This document shows, piece after piece, positions 7,960-15,746 of a DNA stretch of 64,000 bases; the stretch's first letter is position 1, and each line of letters starts with the position of its first letter. The stretch comes from an uncultured Clostridia bacterium (GTDB lineage: Bacteria; Bacillota; Clostridia; Lachnospirales; Anaerotignaceae), in contig CABSIK010000004.1 of NCBI GenBank assembly GCA_902477755.1, positions 186,001 through 250,000 of the forward strand, written 5' to 3'. The notes under the pieces were generated by a model. That model saw only the letters and a program-made list of their open reading frames with translations. It was not told where the DNA came from and made no database searches. The position numbers and the translations under genes are program-made.

Positions 7960-8841
7960 ATGAAGAACTTTTTCAAAGCGGCAAAAATCTGTTTGGCTGC
8001 GGCAGCGATTGTTTGTCTGGCAGCTTGCGGAACGCCCGATAATGCGGAAAATATGACGCAAACGGGAATGACTCCCGCAGAATATGCAACAGCGGCGCTC
8101 CAGAGCTTGGAAGAAGCAAGCAGCTATAAAGGCGCAGTCAATGTGATTTCCAATATGCAAAGCAGCAGTGACAGCACAGAAGTGACGGTTTCCCAGATCA
8201 AGGAGCCTTTCTGTATGCAGATCACAGAGGTGCTGAACAGTGCAGGCGGACAGAGCTATTCTACACAACGGTATCTGGAAGCAGAAGATGCCAATGTGAA
8301 TCTGTTTATGAATTATAACAACCAGTGGACAGAAATGTCTTTGGAGAAAGATGCGGCTTTGGATTCCGTACAGATTTATGATGTGCGGGAAAATATGATC
8401 ACACTCCTGCAGCATGCATCTGGCTGGCAGGAAACCGCAAGAGAGAATAATCGTGTGACACTGCAGGGCACATTGCCGGCAGCGGATGTTTTTGCTGTTG
8501 TGGAAGGCGGAAAACTGCTGCAATTGGCTGGCATGAGCGGCATTGCGGAAAATTATTATGAAGGCGTGGCAGATGTTCCCGTTACTTTTGTATTCAAAGA
8601 AGATACAGGGGAAGCCGTATCCTGTCATATGGATTTAGGCAATGCTTTGCAGACAGTAACAAATAATGTACTGAAAGAATTGCAGGCAGACAGCGCAGGC
8701 ATCACTGTACAGGAATATGGTGTGACCATGGATATTTCCGATCTTAATGGAGTGCAGTCCATCGAAATTCCGGCAGAAGCTCACAGTGCCATCAATTATG
8801 AACAGGAAATCACCAGCATGAACGAAAGCAATGCGGCGTAA
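7960..8841 (+). CDS. Secreted lipoprotein, LolA/LppX-like (DUF6612-type)
   Basis: Starting at ATG 7960 the product is 293 residues and begins with a lipoprotein signal peptide: KAAKICLAAAAIVCLAAC, with Cys as the lipidation site. The mature part is rich in beta-strand patterns and resembles the DUF6612/LolA-LppX-like lipoproteins of Firmicutes (ALQSLEEASSYKGAVNV... and a C-terminal FKEDTGEAVSCHMDLG), which may bind hydrophobic ligands; the match is from memory and is tentative. The longer reading frame from 7885 is rejected because it would hide the signal peptide. It is a single-gene unit between its own promoter and a terminator. Confidence 0.75.
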   Translation: MKNFFKAAKICLAAAAIVCLAACGTPDNAENMTQTGMTPAEYATAALQSLEEASSYKGAVNVISNMQSSSDSTEVTVSQIKEPFCMQITEVLNSAGGQSYSTQRYLEAEDANVNLFMNYNNQWTEMSLEKDAALDSVQIYDVRENMITLLQHASGWQETARENNRVTLQGTLPAADVFAVVEGGKLLQLAGMSGIAENYYEGVADVPVTFVFKEDTGEAVSCHMDLGNALQTVTNNVLKELQADSAGITVQEYGVTMDISDLNGVQSIEIPAEAHSAINYEQEITSMNESNAA

Positions 8842-8857
8842 GAAAAAGATTTTCAAC

Positions 8858-8898
8858 GGTTGTGTATGAAAAAACATGCATGACCGTCTTTTTTTGGG
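8858..8898 (+). terminator. Terminator of the lipoprotein gene
   Basis: An ACGGT...ACCGT stem with an inner CATGCATG segment is followed by a run of seven to eight T. Confidence 0.7.
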
Positions 8899-9014
8899 AC
8901 AAAAATCCCGGAAAAATGCAAAAATCATGGATTTGGGCTATATTTTGCGGGACAGATGCGCTATAATAGGAAAGATTTGAGTAAAAAAGAACAGAGAAAA
9001 GGAGAAAAACAAAC

Positions 9015-10643
9015 ATGATCGCAGCACAAGGTGTAAGCTTACAGTACGGCGGACGCGTACTGTTCAATGATGTGAACATCAACTTTACCAAAGGCAACTG
9101 CTACGGACTCATTGGTGCCAATGGCGCCGGCAAGTCCACATTTTTGAAAATACTGGCAGGGGAGCTGGAACCCAACAAAGGTTCTGTATTCATCACTCCC
9201 GGCGAACGTATGGCAGTACTGAAACAGGACCACTTCATGTTCGACGAATTTGAAGTCGTGGAAACCGTTCTGTACGGTCACAAACGTCTTTATGACATTA
9301 TGAAGGAAAAAGAAGCTCTTTACGCAAAAGAGGACTTTTCCGATGAAGACGGTATCAAGGTTTCCGAACTGGAAGGGGAATTTGCGGAACTGGACGGCTG
9401 GTCTGCCGAATCCAATGCGGAAATCCTCCTGAATGGTCTGGGTGTTACCAATGAATTCCATTATGTAAAAATGAAAGAACTGACAGGTACCCAGAAGGTG
9501 AAAGTCCTGCTGGCACAGGCATTGTTCGGCAATCCTGACATCCTGCTGCTGGACGAACCTACCAACCATCTGGATCTGCACGCTATCAAATGGCTGGAAA
9601 ACTTCCTGATGGACTTTGAAAATACCGTTATTGTCGTATCCCACGACAGACATTTCCTGAATAAGATCTGTACCAACATCGCCGACATCGACTATGGCAA
9701 AATCACCATGTTCGTTGGTAACTACGATTTCTGGTACAGCTATACACAGATGACACAGCGCCAGCTGAAAGACCAGAATAAACGCGTGGAACAGAAAATC
9801 AAAGAATTGCAGGAATTTATCCAGCGTTTCAGCGCCAACGCTTCCAAAGCAAAACAGGCAACCAGCCGTAAAAAACTGCTGGATAACTTACAGATGGATA
9901 CCATCAAACCTTCTTCCAGAAGATATCCTTTCTGCAGCTTCAAGCAGGACAGAGAAGTGGGCAATGACGTACTGTTGGTAGAAGGTCTGTCCAAGACCAT
10001 CGACGGCAAAAAAGTGCTGGACAATGTAAGCTTTATGATTCGTCCCAATGACAAAGTTGCTTTCGTTGGGAAAGACGAAATCGCGAGAACCACACTGTTC
10101 CGCATCCTTATGGGCGAAATGGAACCCGACGAAGGTACTTTCAAATGGGGTATTACCACAAAAACAGCTTACTTCCCCAAAGACAATGCGGAATACTTCG
10201 ATGGCTGCCACGATTCTTTGATTGAATGGCTCCGTCCTTTCGCAAAAGAAGGGGAACAGTATGACGCAGACATCCGCGGCTGGCTGGGCAGAATGTTGTT
10301 CAGCGGCGAAGAAGCTCTGAAGGAAGCAAACGTCCTTTCCGGTGGGGAAAGAGTACGCTGCATGCTGTGCAAAATGATGATGAGCGGCGCAAACGTTATG
10401 ATTCTGGACGAACCCACCAACCACCTGGATCTGGAATCCATCACCGCACTGAACGAAGGTCTCATGGAATACAAAGGCACACTGCTGTTCGATTCCCATG
10501 ACCACCAGTTCACACAGACCATTGCAAACAGAATCATCGAGATTCTGCCTGGCGGCATCATCGACAGACAGATGACCTTTGACGAATACATTGAAAGTGA
10601 AGAAATTGACGCAATCAGAGAAAAAATGACCGGGGAGGCGTAA
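9015..10643 (+). CDS. ABC-F family ATPase (YbiT/YkpA-like)
   Basis: A 542-residue protein with two ABC ATPase domains and no membrane part, as in ABC-F factors that act at the ribosomal E site. Domain 1 has Walker A GANGAGKST and DEPTNHLD; domain 2 has LSGGERVR and DEPTNHLD. A charged linker (residues ~240-300) joins them. Two motifs are off-consensus: the first signature is LTGTQKVKV rather than LSGGQ, and the second Walker A is GKDEIARTT, lacking the usual Gly-Lys pair. From memory such changes are usual in the YkpA branch. The start has AAAGGAG. The threonine aldolase gene follows after five bases. Confidence 0.92.
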   Translation: MIAAQGVSLQYGGRVLFNDVNINFTKGNCYGLIGANGAGKSTFLKILAGELEPNKGSVFITPGERMAVLKQDHFMFDEFEVVETVLYGHKRLYDIMKEKEALYAKEDFSDEDGIKVSELEGEFAELDGWSAESNAEILLNGLGVTNEFHYVKMKELTGTQKVKVLLAQALFGNPDILLLDEPTNHLDLHAIKWLENFLMDFENTVIVVSHDRHFLNKICTNIADIDYGKITMFVGNYDFWYSYTQMTQRQLKDQNKRVEQKIKELQEFIQRFSANASKAKQATSRKKLLDNLQMDTIKPSSRRYPFCSFKQDREVGNDVLLVEGLSKTIDGKKVLDNVSFMIRPNDKVAFVGKDEIARTTLFRILMGEMEPDEGTFKWGITTKTAYFPKDNAEYFDGCHDSLIEWLRPFAKEGEQYDADIRGWLGRMLFSGEEALKEANVLSGGERVRCMLCKMMMSGANVMILDEPTNHLDLESITALNEGLMEYKGTLLFDSHDHQFTQTIANRIIEILPGGIIDRQMTFDEYIESEEIDAIREKMTGEA

Positions 10644-10648
10644 TCAGA

Positions 10649-11680
10649 ATGATTAACGGAAAAATCGACTTGAGAAGCGACACCGTAACGGTGCCCACCG
10701 AGGAAATGCGGAAAGCCATGTATGAAGCTGTGGTAGGCGACGACGTTTATGGCGATGACCAGACGGTCAACGAACTGGAAGCGCTGGCAGCGGAAATCAT
10801 GGGCAAGGAAGCTGGTCTGTTTGTACCCAGCGGCGTGATGAGCAACCAGATTGCACTGTTTACCCATGTAAACCGTGGGGAAGAAGTGATTCTGCCCGAT
10901 AACTGCCATATCGTAGCCCATGAAGCAGGTGCGGCTGCCATCATCGCAGGTGCACAGCTGCGTACTGTTCAGAATGTGGGTGGGGAAATGCCTCTGGATA
11001 TTATCGAAAAATATATCCGCAAAGACCCTGAGGATATCCACCAGCCCAAAACAGCACTGATTTCTTATGAAAACGCCGATTCTGACGGTCAGGTAAGAAG
11101 TCTGGAATACATGAAAAACGTGAGAGAACTGGCTGACAAATACAACCTGCCCATCCATCTGGACGGCGCACGTATTTTCAACGCAGCCACCGTTCTGGGC
11201 GTAGAAGCAAAAGAAATCGCACAATATGCGGATACCGTTTCCGTTTGCCTGTCCAAAGGTCTGTGCGCGCCTGTAGGCTCTGTGCTGGTGGGCAGCAAGG
11301 AATTCATTGCTGTTGCCAGAAGAAAACGTAAAATCATCGGCGGTGGTATGCGTCAGGTAGGTATCCTTGCGGCAGCAGGCAAAATCGCTTTGAATGTCAT
11401 GAGCAAACGCTTGCAGGAAGACCATGACAATGCCAAATATATGGCAGAAGCCCTTTGCGGTGTGAAAGGTCTGGAAGTTTATAAAGAAAGACAGCAGATC
11501 AATATGGTATTTTTCCGTTTGAAAGATTATCCTCTGTCCTCAGCGGAACTGGTGGACTATATGGCAAAACACGATGTCATCATCAACGGCGAAGATAACG
11601 GCATCATGCGTTTTGCAACTCACAAATATGTTACAAGAGAAGAAATCGACAAAGTGGTCGAGCTGATGAAACAGGTATAA
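10649..11680 (+). CDS. ltaE: Low-specificity L-threonine aldolase
   Basis: A 343-residue PLP enzyme that cleaves L-threonine or allo-threonine to glycine and acetaldehyde. The start IDLRSDTVTVPTEEMR is the family's N-terminal hallmark; IHLDGARIFNAA holds the PLP-binding Asp, and the Schiff-base lysine is in CLSKGLCAPVGS. It sits five bases after the ABC-F gene and five before lysO, so the four genes probably form one operon. The mix of an aldolase and a lysine exporter hints at amino-acid homeostasis but no direct link is proven. Confidence 0.94.
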   Translation: MINGKIDLRSDTVTVPTEEMRKAMYEAVVGDDVYGDDQTVNELEALAAEIMGKEAGLFVPSGVMSNQIALFTHVNRGEEVILPDNCHIVAHEAGAAAIIAGAQLRTVQNVGGEMPLDIIEKYIRKDPEDIHQPKTALISYENADSDGQVRSLEYMKNVRELADKYNLPIHLDGARIFNAATVLGVEAKEIAQYADTVSVCLSKGLCAPVGSVLVGSKEFIAVARRKRKIIGGGMRQVGILAAAGKIALNVMSKRLQEDHDNAKYMAEALCGVKGLEVYKERQQINMVFFRLKDYPLSSAELVDYMAKHDVIINGEDNGIMRFATHKYVTREEIDKVVELMKQV

Positions 11681-11685
11681 GAATT

Positions 11686-11967
11686 ATGGCGAAGATATTT
11701 ATTGTACTGGCTTTGGGGTTTGTTGTGGGCTTCCGGGGCATCCTCAAAGAAAAAGGACTGAAAATCAACGCCAAACTGCAAACTGTTTGGCTGATGCTGC
11801 TCATATTCTGTATGGGTGTCAGCATCGGCAGAAATGGTGACATCATACAGGCTTTGCCGTCTTTGGGCGGCAAGGCTTTGTTGTATGCGGTTTTGGCGGT
11901 TATTGGCTCCATTGCGGCAGTGTATCTGCTGACAAAGGTATTTTTGCGGAAGGGGGCGAAAGAATGA
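11686..11967 (+). CDS. LysO family lysine exporter, N-terminal half (separate subunit)
   Basis: A 93-residue membrane protein with three predicted helices (MAKIFIVLALGFVVGFRG, LMLLIFCMGVSIG, LLYAVLAVIGSIAAVYLL). It matches the first part of LysO (YbjE, DUF340), which in Escherichia coli is one chain of about 300 residues. The next gene encodes the rest and overlaps it by four bases (ATGA), so the two halves are made in equal amount. Splitting is known in some Firmicutes and archaea, so I regard this as a two-subunit exporter, not a broken gene. Confidence 0.82.
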   Translation: MAKIFIVLALGFVVGFRGILKEKGLKINAKLQTVWLMLLIFCMGVSIGRNGDIIQALPSLGGKALLYAVLAVIGSIAAVYLLTKVFLRKGAKE

Positions 11968-12548
11968 GCAAAGCCATTCTCATTGCCCTTGTGCTGGGCA
12001 TTGGTGCTGGTGTCATTATGCCGGAGAGCGTCAGCGGTTTTCTGGATACGGCATCTTCTTATATGCTGCTGATTTTGCTTTTTTCCGTGGGCATTGACAT
12101 GGGTGTGAATCGGGAAGTATTCGGTCAGATTCGGCGGATGGGTCTGCGGATACTGGTGATTCCTTTGGGGGTCATTCTGGGCTCTTTGGCAGGGGGTGCA
12201 GTTTGTGCCATGATTCTGCGTATGGATGTAAAGGAAGGTCTTGCCATCACTTCCGGTTTGGGTTGGTACAGCCTGTCCGGCATCCTCATGACAGAGGCAG
12301 GCAATCCCATCGGCGGCACCATTTCTTTTTTGTCAAATGTGTTCCGTGAAGTGCTGACATTTCTGCTGGTGCCTGTGTTGGCAGGCAGAAACGTCTATAC
12401 AGCCATTGCCCCCGCAGGCGCAACAGCCATGGATACTACATTGCCCCTGTTGAGCAAGTATACAGACAGCAAGACAGCTATACTGGCTTTTGTCAGCGGT
12501 GTCATCTGTACGTTGGCGATGCCGGTGCTGGTGCCGCTGTTTTGTTAA
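11964..12548 (+). CDS. LysO family lysine exporter, C-terminal half
   Basis: A 194-residue membrane protein with about five or six helices, corresponding to the larger C-terminal part of LysO. The family's conserved region is visible as ITSGLGWYSLSGIL and GTISFLSNVFREVLTFLLVP, followed by APAGATAMDTTLPLLSKYTD; Asp and Arg residues in these stretches are the likely transport residues. It starts inside the stop of the preceding half (ATGA). No riboswitch precedes the pair, unlike many lysine genes. Confidence 0.85.
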   Translation: MSKAILIALVLGIGAGVIMPESVSGFLDTASSYMLLILLFSVGIDMGVNREVFGQIRRMGLRILVIPLGVILGSLAGGAVCAMILRMDVKEGLAITSGLGWYSLSGILMTEAGNPIGGTISFLSNVFREVLTFLLVPVLAGRNVYTAIAPAGATAMDTTLPLLSKYTDSKTAILAFVSGVICTLAMPVLVPLFC

Positions 12549-12565
12549 AAAAATGAAAAAAAGTG

Positions 12566-12594
12566 TTGACAAAGTTCTGGTTTTGTATTATGAT
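12566..12594 (+). promoter_or_regulatory. Promoter of the first tRNA-Leu gene
   Basis: TTGACA (12566-12571), 17 bases, TATGAT (12589-12594). The transcript would start about 35 bases before the mature tRNA. Confidence 0.85.
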
Positions 12595-12634
12595 ATCCAA
12601 GTCAGCTAAAAACGGCAGACACAAAACCAGATAT

Positions 12635-12719
12635 GCGGATGTGGCGGAATTGGCAGACGCGCTAGATTCAGGTTCTAGTGGGCATTACGCCCGTGCAGGT
12701 TCAAGTCCTGTCATCCGCA
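12635..12719 (+). tRNA. tRNA-Leu (anticodon CAG)
   Basis: 85 nt. The acceptor GCGGATG pairs with CATCCGC and the discriminator is A; CCA is not encoded. The anticodon arm CTAGA-TTCAGGT-TCTAG gives anticodon CAG (reads CUG). The long variable arm GGGCATTACGCCC marks a class II tRNA, and the T arm contains GGTTCAAGTCC. It is the first of three near-identical copies in 2.3 kb, each with its own promoter and terminator. Confidence 0.97.
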
Positions 12720-12730
12720 TCTAAAGCAAA

Positions 12731-12758
12731 AAAGGCTTGTCTTAGACAAGTCTTTTTT
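12731..12758 (+). terminator. Terminator of tRNA-Leu copy 1
   Basis: GGCTTGTC-TTA-GACAAGTC followed by six T. Confidence 0.85.
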
Positions 12759-12854
12759 ATTTTTCCTGTGGGACGGAAAACAACCTGCAACAGACAGCTT
12801 TGTCCCGGTTTTGCAGGATATACAAAATACTTTAAAATTTTTTAGCAAAAAGTG

Positions 12855-12883
12855 TTGACAAGGAGAAGAATTTATAGTATTCT
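12855..12883 (+). promoter_or_regulatory. Promoter of the second tRNA-Leu gene
   Basis: TTGACA (12855-12860), 17 bases, TATTCT (12878-12883). Upstream bases AAAGTG match those before copy 1. Confidence 0.8.
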
Positions 12884-12924
12884 AACTAAGCAAAGAAAAA
12901 CATGTACAGAAAAAAGTACAATAT

Positions 12925-13009
12925 GCGGATGTGGCGGAATTGGCAGACGCGCTAGATTCAGGTTCTAGTGGACATTACGTCCGTGCAGGTTCAAGTCCTG
13001 TCATCCGCA
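12925..13009 (+). tRNA. tRNA-Leu (anticodon CAG), second copy
   Basis: 85 nt and identical to copy 1 apart from the variable arm, where GGGCATTACGCCC has become GGACATTACGTCC. The change is compensated on both sides of the stem, so the gene should be functional. CCA is not encoded. Confidence 0.97.
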
Positions 13010-13014
13010 TCTGA

Positions 13015-13050
13015 AAAGGCCATTGCAGAAGCAGTGGTCTATTTTTTTAT
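13015..13050 (+). terminator. Terminator of tRNA-Leu copy 2
   Basis: GGCCATTGC-AGAA-GCAGTGGTC followed by ATTTTTTT. Confidence 0.85.
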
Positions 13051-13086
13051 CTTGGGCTTTCAAAGGACAGATTAGGAGGAAAGAAA

Positions 13087-13365
13087 ATGAGTTTGGACAG
13101 AACCAGAAGATGGATGCGTTTTTGCTGTTTGATCGGTTTGTTCTGCATCATCTATACCATTTTTACAGGAGATTATTCCGGCAAAAGTCCGCTGATGTGG
13201 ATTGGCATTGCCTTCATTGCGGCGGCGGCTTTCATTTATTTTCGCCATGGGGTTTGCTGTCACTGCGGCAGACGGCTGCCTATCCATGATATTTATCAGG
13301 GGAAATTCTGCCCCTACTGCCGGGGAGATCTCCACATGAATTCCTCCTCTGCACCCAAAAGATAA
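13087..13365 (+). CDS. Small membrane protein with C-terminal zinc ribbon, 92 aa
   Basis: Two membrane helices (MRFCCLIGLFCIIYTIF and LMWIGIAFIAAAAFIYF) are followed by a rubredoxin-like zinc ribbon with four cysteines: GVCCHCGRRLPIHD and FCPYCRGDL. The family is unknown to me, but the gene 104 bases downstream encodes a protein with the same plan, so the two look like tandem paralogues. AGGAGG lies seven to eight bases before the start. Its own terminator follows at 13370-13410. Confidence 0.75.
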   Translation: MSLDRTRRWMRFCCLIGLFCIIYTIFTGDYSGKSPLMWIGIAFIAAAAFIYFRHGVCCHCGRRLPIHDIYQGKFCPYCRGDLHMNSSSAPKR

Positions 13366-13369
13366 GGAT

Positions 13370-13410
13370 AAAAAACGGATGTTTCCATAACTGGAAATAT
13401 CCGTTTTTTC
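13370..13410 (+). terminator. Terminator after the first zinc-ribbon gene
   Basis: AAAACGGATGTTTCC-ATAACT-GGAAATATCCGTTTTTT: a stem of about 14 bp and a T-run. Confidence 0.85.
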
Positions 13411-13468
13411 TTTACAAGATGGCTTTTCTTCCATACTTATGCTATGATGAAAAAAAGGGGGGGTTGCC

Positions 13469-13750
13469 ATGACATTGAAGAAGCTTCGAAAAAAATATAA
13501 GATGTGGCTGACATTGGCATTTGTATTTTTGGTTTTGATGTTTGTTTTGAGCGGATTGCAGGATGGCAGATGGGATGACATTTGTCTGGGAGCTGCATTC
13601 GTTTGTTTAGTTATGGTGATTTACGTGATGGTTCGTTATGGCAGATGTAAGGGCTGTGACCGTTTGTTGGATCCTTATGTCCTGTTTCATGGGGGTTACT
13701 GCCAGTTCTGTGGTACACGTGTGGAAGATGAGGAGGAAAAGAAATGCTGA
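13469..13750 (+). CDS. Small membrane protein with C-terminal zinc ribbon, 93 aa (paralogue)
   Basis: The same plan as the preceding small gene: a basic N-terminus, two membrane helices (WLTLAFVFLVLMFVL, LGAAFVCLVMVIYVMV) and two cysteine pairs, GRCKGCDRLLD and GYCQFCGTRVED. The last codons carry the GAGGAGG ribosome-binding site of the next gene and overlap its start by seven bases, so this gene, the 144-residue unknown and the DUF3267 gene form a translationally coupled operon. No function is known; a membrane-bound zinc ribbon could bind a partner or nucleic acid. Confidence 0.72.
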   Translation: MTLKKLRKKYKMWLTLAFVFLVLMFVLSGLQDGRWDDICLGAAFVCLVMVIYVMVRYGRCKGCDRLLDPYVLFHGGYCQFCGTRVEDEEEKKC

Positions 13751-14178
13751 CTTTTCGGAATATGCGAGAAATGACAAAAGACGAAATCAACGATTTTTTG
13801 CAGGAAGGCTGGAAAATCGGCTGTGCCGTGGATACAAAAGAAGAACGGCAGGAACTGCTGGAAGGTCTTTCTCGTTCCAAGGAAACGGGATTTCCCCAGT
13901 TTGTATTGGTATATGAAAACGATGTATTGATTGGTTATCTTTTCCTTTATGGAGAGGAAGGGCAGACTTGGATTATCCATAATGCAGACGAAAAGACATA
14001 CAAACAGGAAAAGGAAATGCTGGCTTATGGTCGGGACTTGTGCAGAAGTCTGGGCAGTGAAAAGCTGGCGGAATCTTTCCAGAAACAGCTTAAAGAAGTG
14101 AAACGCATGGGAAAAAGTCATCGGGAGGCACGAGAAGCATGGATTGCAGAAAAAAGAGAAAACAAGAAAGAAAATTGA
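13744..14178 (+). CDS. Cytoplasmic protein of unknown function, 144 aa
   Basis: Soluble, strongly charged and largely helical. Residues ~50-75 (FPQFVLVYENDVLIGYLFLY) look like a central strand pair of a GNAT-like or small alpha/beta fold, but no acetyl-CoA motif follows. The C-terminal third (KQLKEVKRMGKSHREAREAW) is Lys/Arg-rich and may be helical or bind nucleic acid. It overlaps its neighbours on both sides (7 and 40 bases), so its product probably works with the zinc-ribbon and DUF3267 proteins. I do not recognise a family. Confidence 0.65.
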   Translation: MLTFRNMREMTKDEINDFLQEGWKIGCAVDTKEERQELLEGLSRSKETGFPQFVLVYENDVLIGYLFLYGEEGQTWIIHNADEKTYKQEKEMLAYGRDLCRSLGSEKLAESFQKQLKEVKRMGKSHREAREAWIAEKRENKKEN

Positions 14179-14792
14179 CAGCGGCAGAACAGAAGCGAAA
14201 GGAAATGTTCTTAGAGAAAAAAGCTGCATTGGAAGCAGAAGGCTTTGAAGCCCATGACCTGACTATTTCCGCCGTTTATGCCAATGTCATGGCGGTAGTG
14301 ATGGCTTTGCCCATTTTGTTGGTGCTTTGGGCAATTTTTGTTTGGAAAAATGGCCGTGGTTCCATATCCAGCCCCATGCTGCTGGCGGTGCTGGTGTTGT
14401 TTTTCCTGCTCATTGTGGTTCATGAAGCCATCCATGGTCTGTTCTGGTCTTTTTTCGCAAAAAATAAATGGAAATCTATTTCCTTTGGTATCATGTGGAA
14501 CTCTCTGACACCTTACTGCACCTGTCGGGAGGAATTGACAAAGGGGCAGTACGCCATTGGTGGGGTGATGCCTTGTGTGCTGTTGGGGATATTGCCGGCA
14601 ATTGTAGCTATTTTTCTGGGGAGTTTGCCTTTGTTTTGGGTGGGCGCATTGATGATTCTGGCGGCTGGCGGCGATTTGACCATACTTTGGAAGCTGTTTC
14701 GTTTTTCTGGTTTCAAAGGAGAGGTGCGGTATCTGGATCACCCCTATGAGGCAGGTCTGGTAATTTTTGAAAGAACTTTTTCAAAAGTTTGA
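14139..14792 (+). CDS. DUF3267 family membrane protein (putative zincin)
   Basis: A 217-residue protein with a basic N-terminus and four or five membrane helices. LIVVHEAIHGLFW contains the HExxH zinc-protease motif that marks DUF3267, and the FGIMWNSLTPYCTCREEL region that follows fits the same family. Members resemble site-2-type intramembrane proteases, but activity is not shown. The start at 14139 has GGGAGG ten bases upstream and overlaps the previous gene by 40 bases; ATG 14205 is an alternative. The tRNA-Leu copy 3 promoter follows its stop closely. Confidence 0.8.
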   Translation: MDCRKKRKQERKLTAAEQKRKEMFLEKKAALEAEGFEAHDLTISAVYANVMAVVMALPILLVLWAIFVWKNGRGSISSPMLLAVLVLFFLLIVVHEAIHGLFWSFFAKNKWKSISFGIMWNSLTPYCTCREELTKGQYAIGGVMPCVLLGILPAIVAIFLGSLPLFWVGALMILAAGGDLTILWKLFRFSGFKGEVRYLDHPYEAGLVIFERTFSKV

Positions 14793-14801
14793 AAAAAGTT
14801 G

Positions 14802-14830
14802 TTGACAAAGAATCTGTTTTATAGTATGAT
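14802..14830 (+). promoter_or_regulatory. Promoter of the third tRNA-Leu gene
   Basis: TTGACA (14802-14807), 17 bases, TATGAT (14825-14830). Confidence 0.85.
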
Positions 14831-14856
14831 AGTCAAGCAAGTTCAAAAAAGCTTAT

Positions 14857-14941
14857 GCGGATGTGGCGGAATTGGCAGACGCGCTAGATTCAGGTTCTAG
14901 TGGGCATTACGTCCGTGCAGGTTCAAGTCCTGTCATCCGCA
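14857..14941 (+). tRNA. tRNA-Leu (anticodon CAG), third copy
   Basis: 85 nt. It differs from copy 1 only in the variable arm, which reads GGGCATTACGTCC, so one pair becomes G-U. Acceptor, anticodon and T arms are unchanged and CCA is not encoded. Confidence 0.97.
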
Positions 14942-14945
14942 TCCA

Positions 14946-14981
14946 GAAAAAAGACCATCGTAGAAACGATGGTCTTTTTTT
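14946..14981. terminator. Terminator of tRNA-Leu copy 3 and of carD
   Basis: AAAAGACCATCG-TAGAAA-CGATGGTCTTTTTTT. The A- and T-runs on the two sides let it stop both convergent transcripts. Confidence 0.88.
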
Positions 14982-15495
14982 ACGCCAATTGCTTTTCTTC
15001 TGCAAAACGCTGTTGCACTTCTGTGCGGATTTCTCCCAGCTCTTTGCCAAGAGCCGCCGCCAGTTCCCCATAAAGAAGGGATTCCGCCTGTTTCAGATAC
15101 CGCTGTTCTGTTTGAGAAATGTGTTTTCCCATACGGGCATTTTCTTCGATTTTTCGGTAGAGAGATTTCATTAATTGTAAATACTGCATACAATCGTGGG
15201 TGTTCAGCATCTCACCATAGTGATTGGCAGTTTCTTTGTGGTCTCGACTGCGGAAAGGCTCTGCCGAAATGATGCTGATGCTGTCCAGATAGCTTTTTGC
15301 CTCAGCGGCAGAAATAACGGGACGCATGAATGCCCGAGTGGAAACGGAAACGTGGATGGTTTCGGAAAAGGGAGAAAAAAGCGGAATCAGGGTGTAGTAT
15401 AGGCGGTCATCCTTTTGCTGGGGAAGGGGCGCAACGTCCGCCACACGGCATACGCCTGTATTGCCATAAAAAACCAACTGATCTTTTCGATACAT
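14980..15495 (-). CDS. CarD family transcription regulator
   Basis: A 171-residue protein. The N-terminal ~65 residues form the CarD/CdnL/TRCF RNA-polymerase-interacting Tudor-like domain (QLVFYGNTGVCRVADVAP then LYYTLIPLF); the C-terminal part is helical and would bind promoter DNA near the -10 element. Proteins of this type bind the beta subunit and stabilise open complexes, often at rRNA promoters. The start has AAAGGAG about eight bases upstream. Length is typical. It is transcribed alone. Confidence 0.9.
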   Translation of the reverse strand: MYRKDQLVFYGNTGVCRVADVAPLPQQKDDRLYYTLIPLFSPFSETIHVSVSTRAFMRPVISAAEAKSYLDSISIISAEPFRSRDHKETANHYGEMLNTHDCMQYLQLMKSLYRKIEENARMGKHISQTEQRYLKQAESLLYGELAAALGKELGEIRTEVQQRFAEEKQLA

Positions 15496-15700
15496 GAAAA
15501 CACTCCTTTCGCTTTTCCTGTGCTGTTTTTAGGATTTCCCAGAAAAACCCTTCGTATTCAGTGTATCACTGTTTTTTGCCCAAAATCAAAGGAGAAATGG
15601 GGTAAAATCGCATTTTTGTGAAGGATGCGCAGGGGATGAAAAGGAGGTTTTGTGCAGAAGTTCTAGGGGTTGTTGGTGAATATTTCGGAAAAAAGATATA

Positions 15701-15736
15701 AAAAAATCCCCTTCCAGAAAAGAAAGGGGATTTTGT
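15701..15736 (-). terminator. Terminator of the HIT protein gene
   Basis: AATCCCCTT pairs with AAGGGGATT (15706-15733); on the minus strand it is followed by a T-run. Confidence 0.85.
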
Positions 15737-15746
15737 GTCTTGTAAA

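Noticed and set aside
12635..14941. Possible CRISPR or direct-repeat array
   Set aside because: The three long identical segments are tRNA-Leu genes, too far apart and too long to be CRISPR repeats. No array was seen elsewhere.
14863..15174. Open frame of 103 codons starting MAELADALDSGSSGHYVRAG on the plus strand
   Set aside because: The start is the tRNA-Leu gene read as protein, and the rest is antisense to carD.
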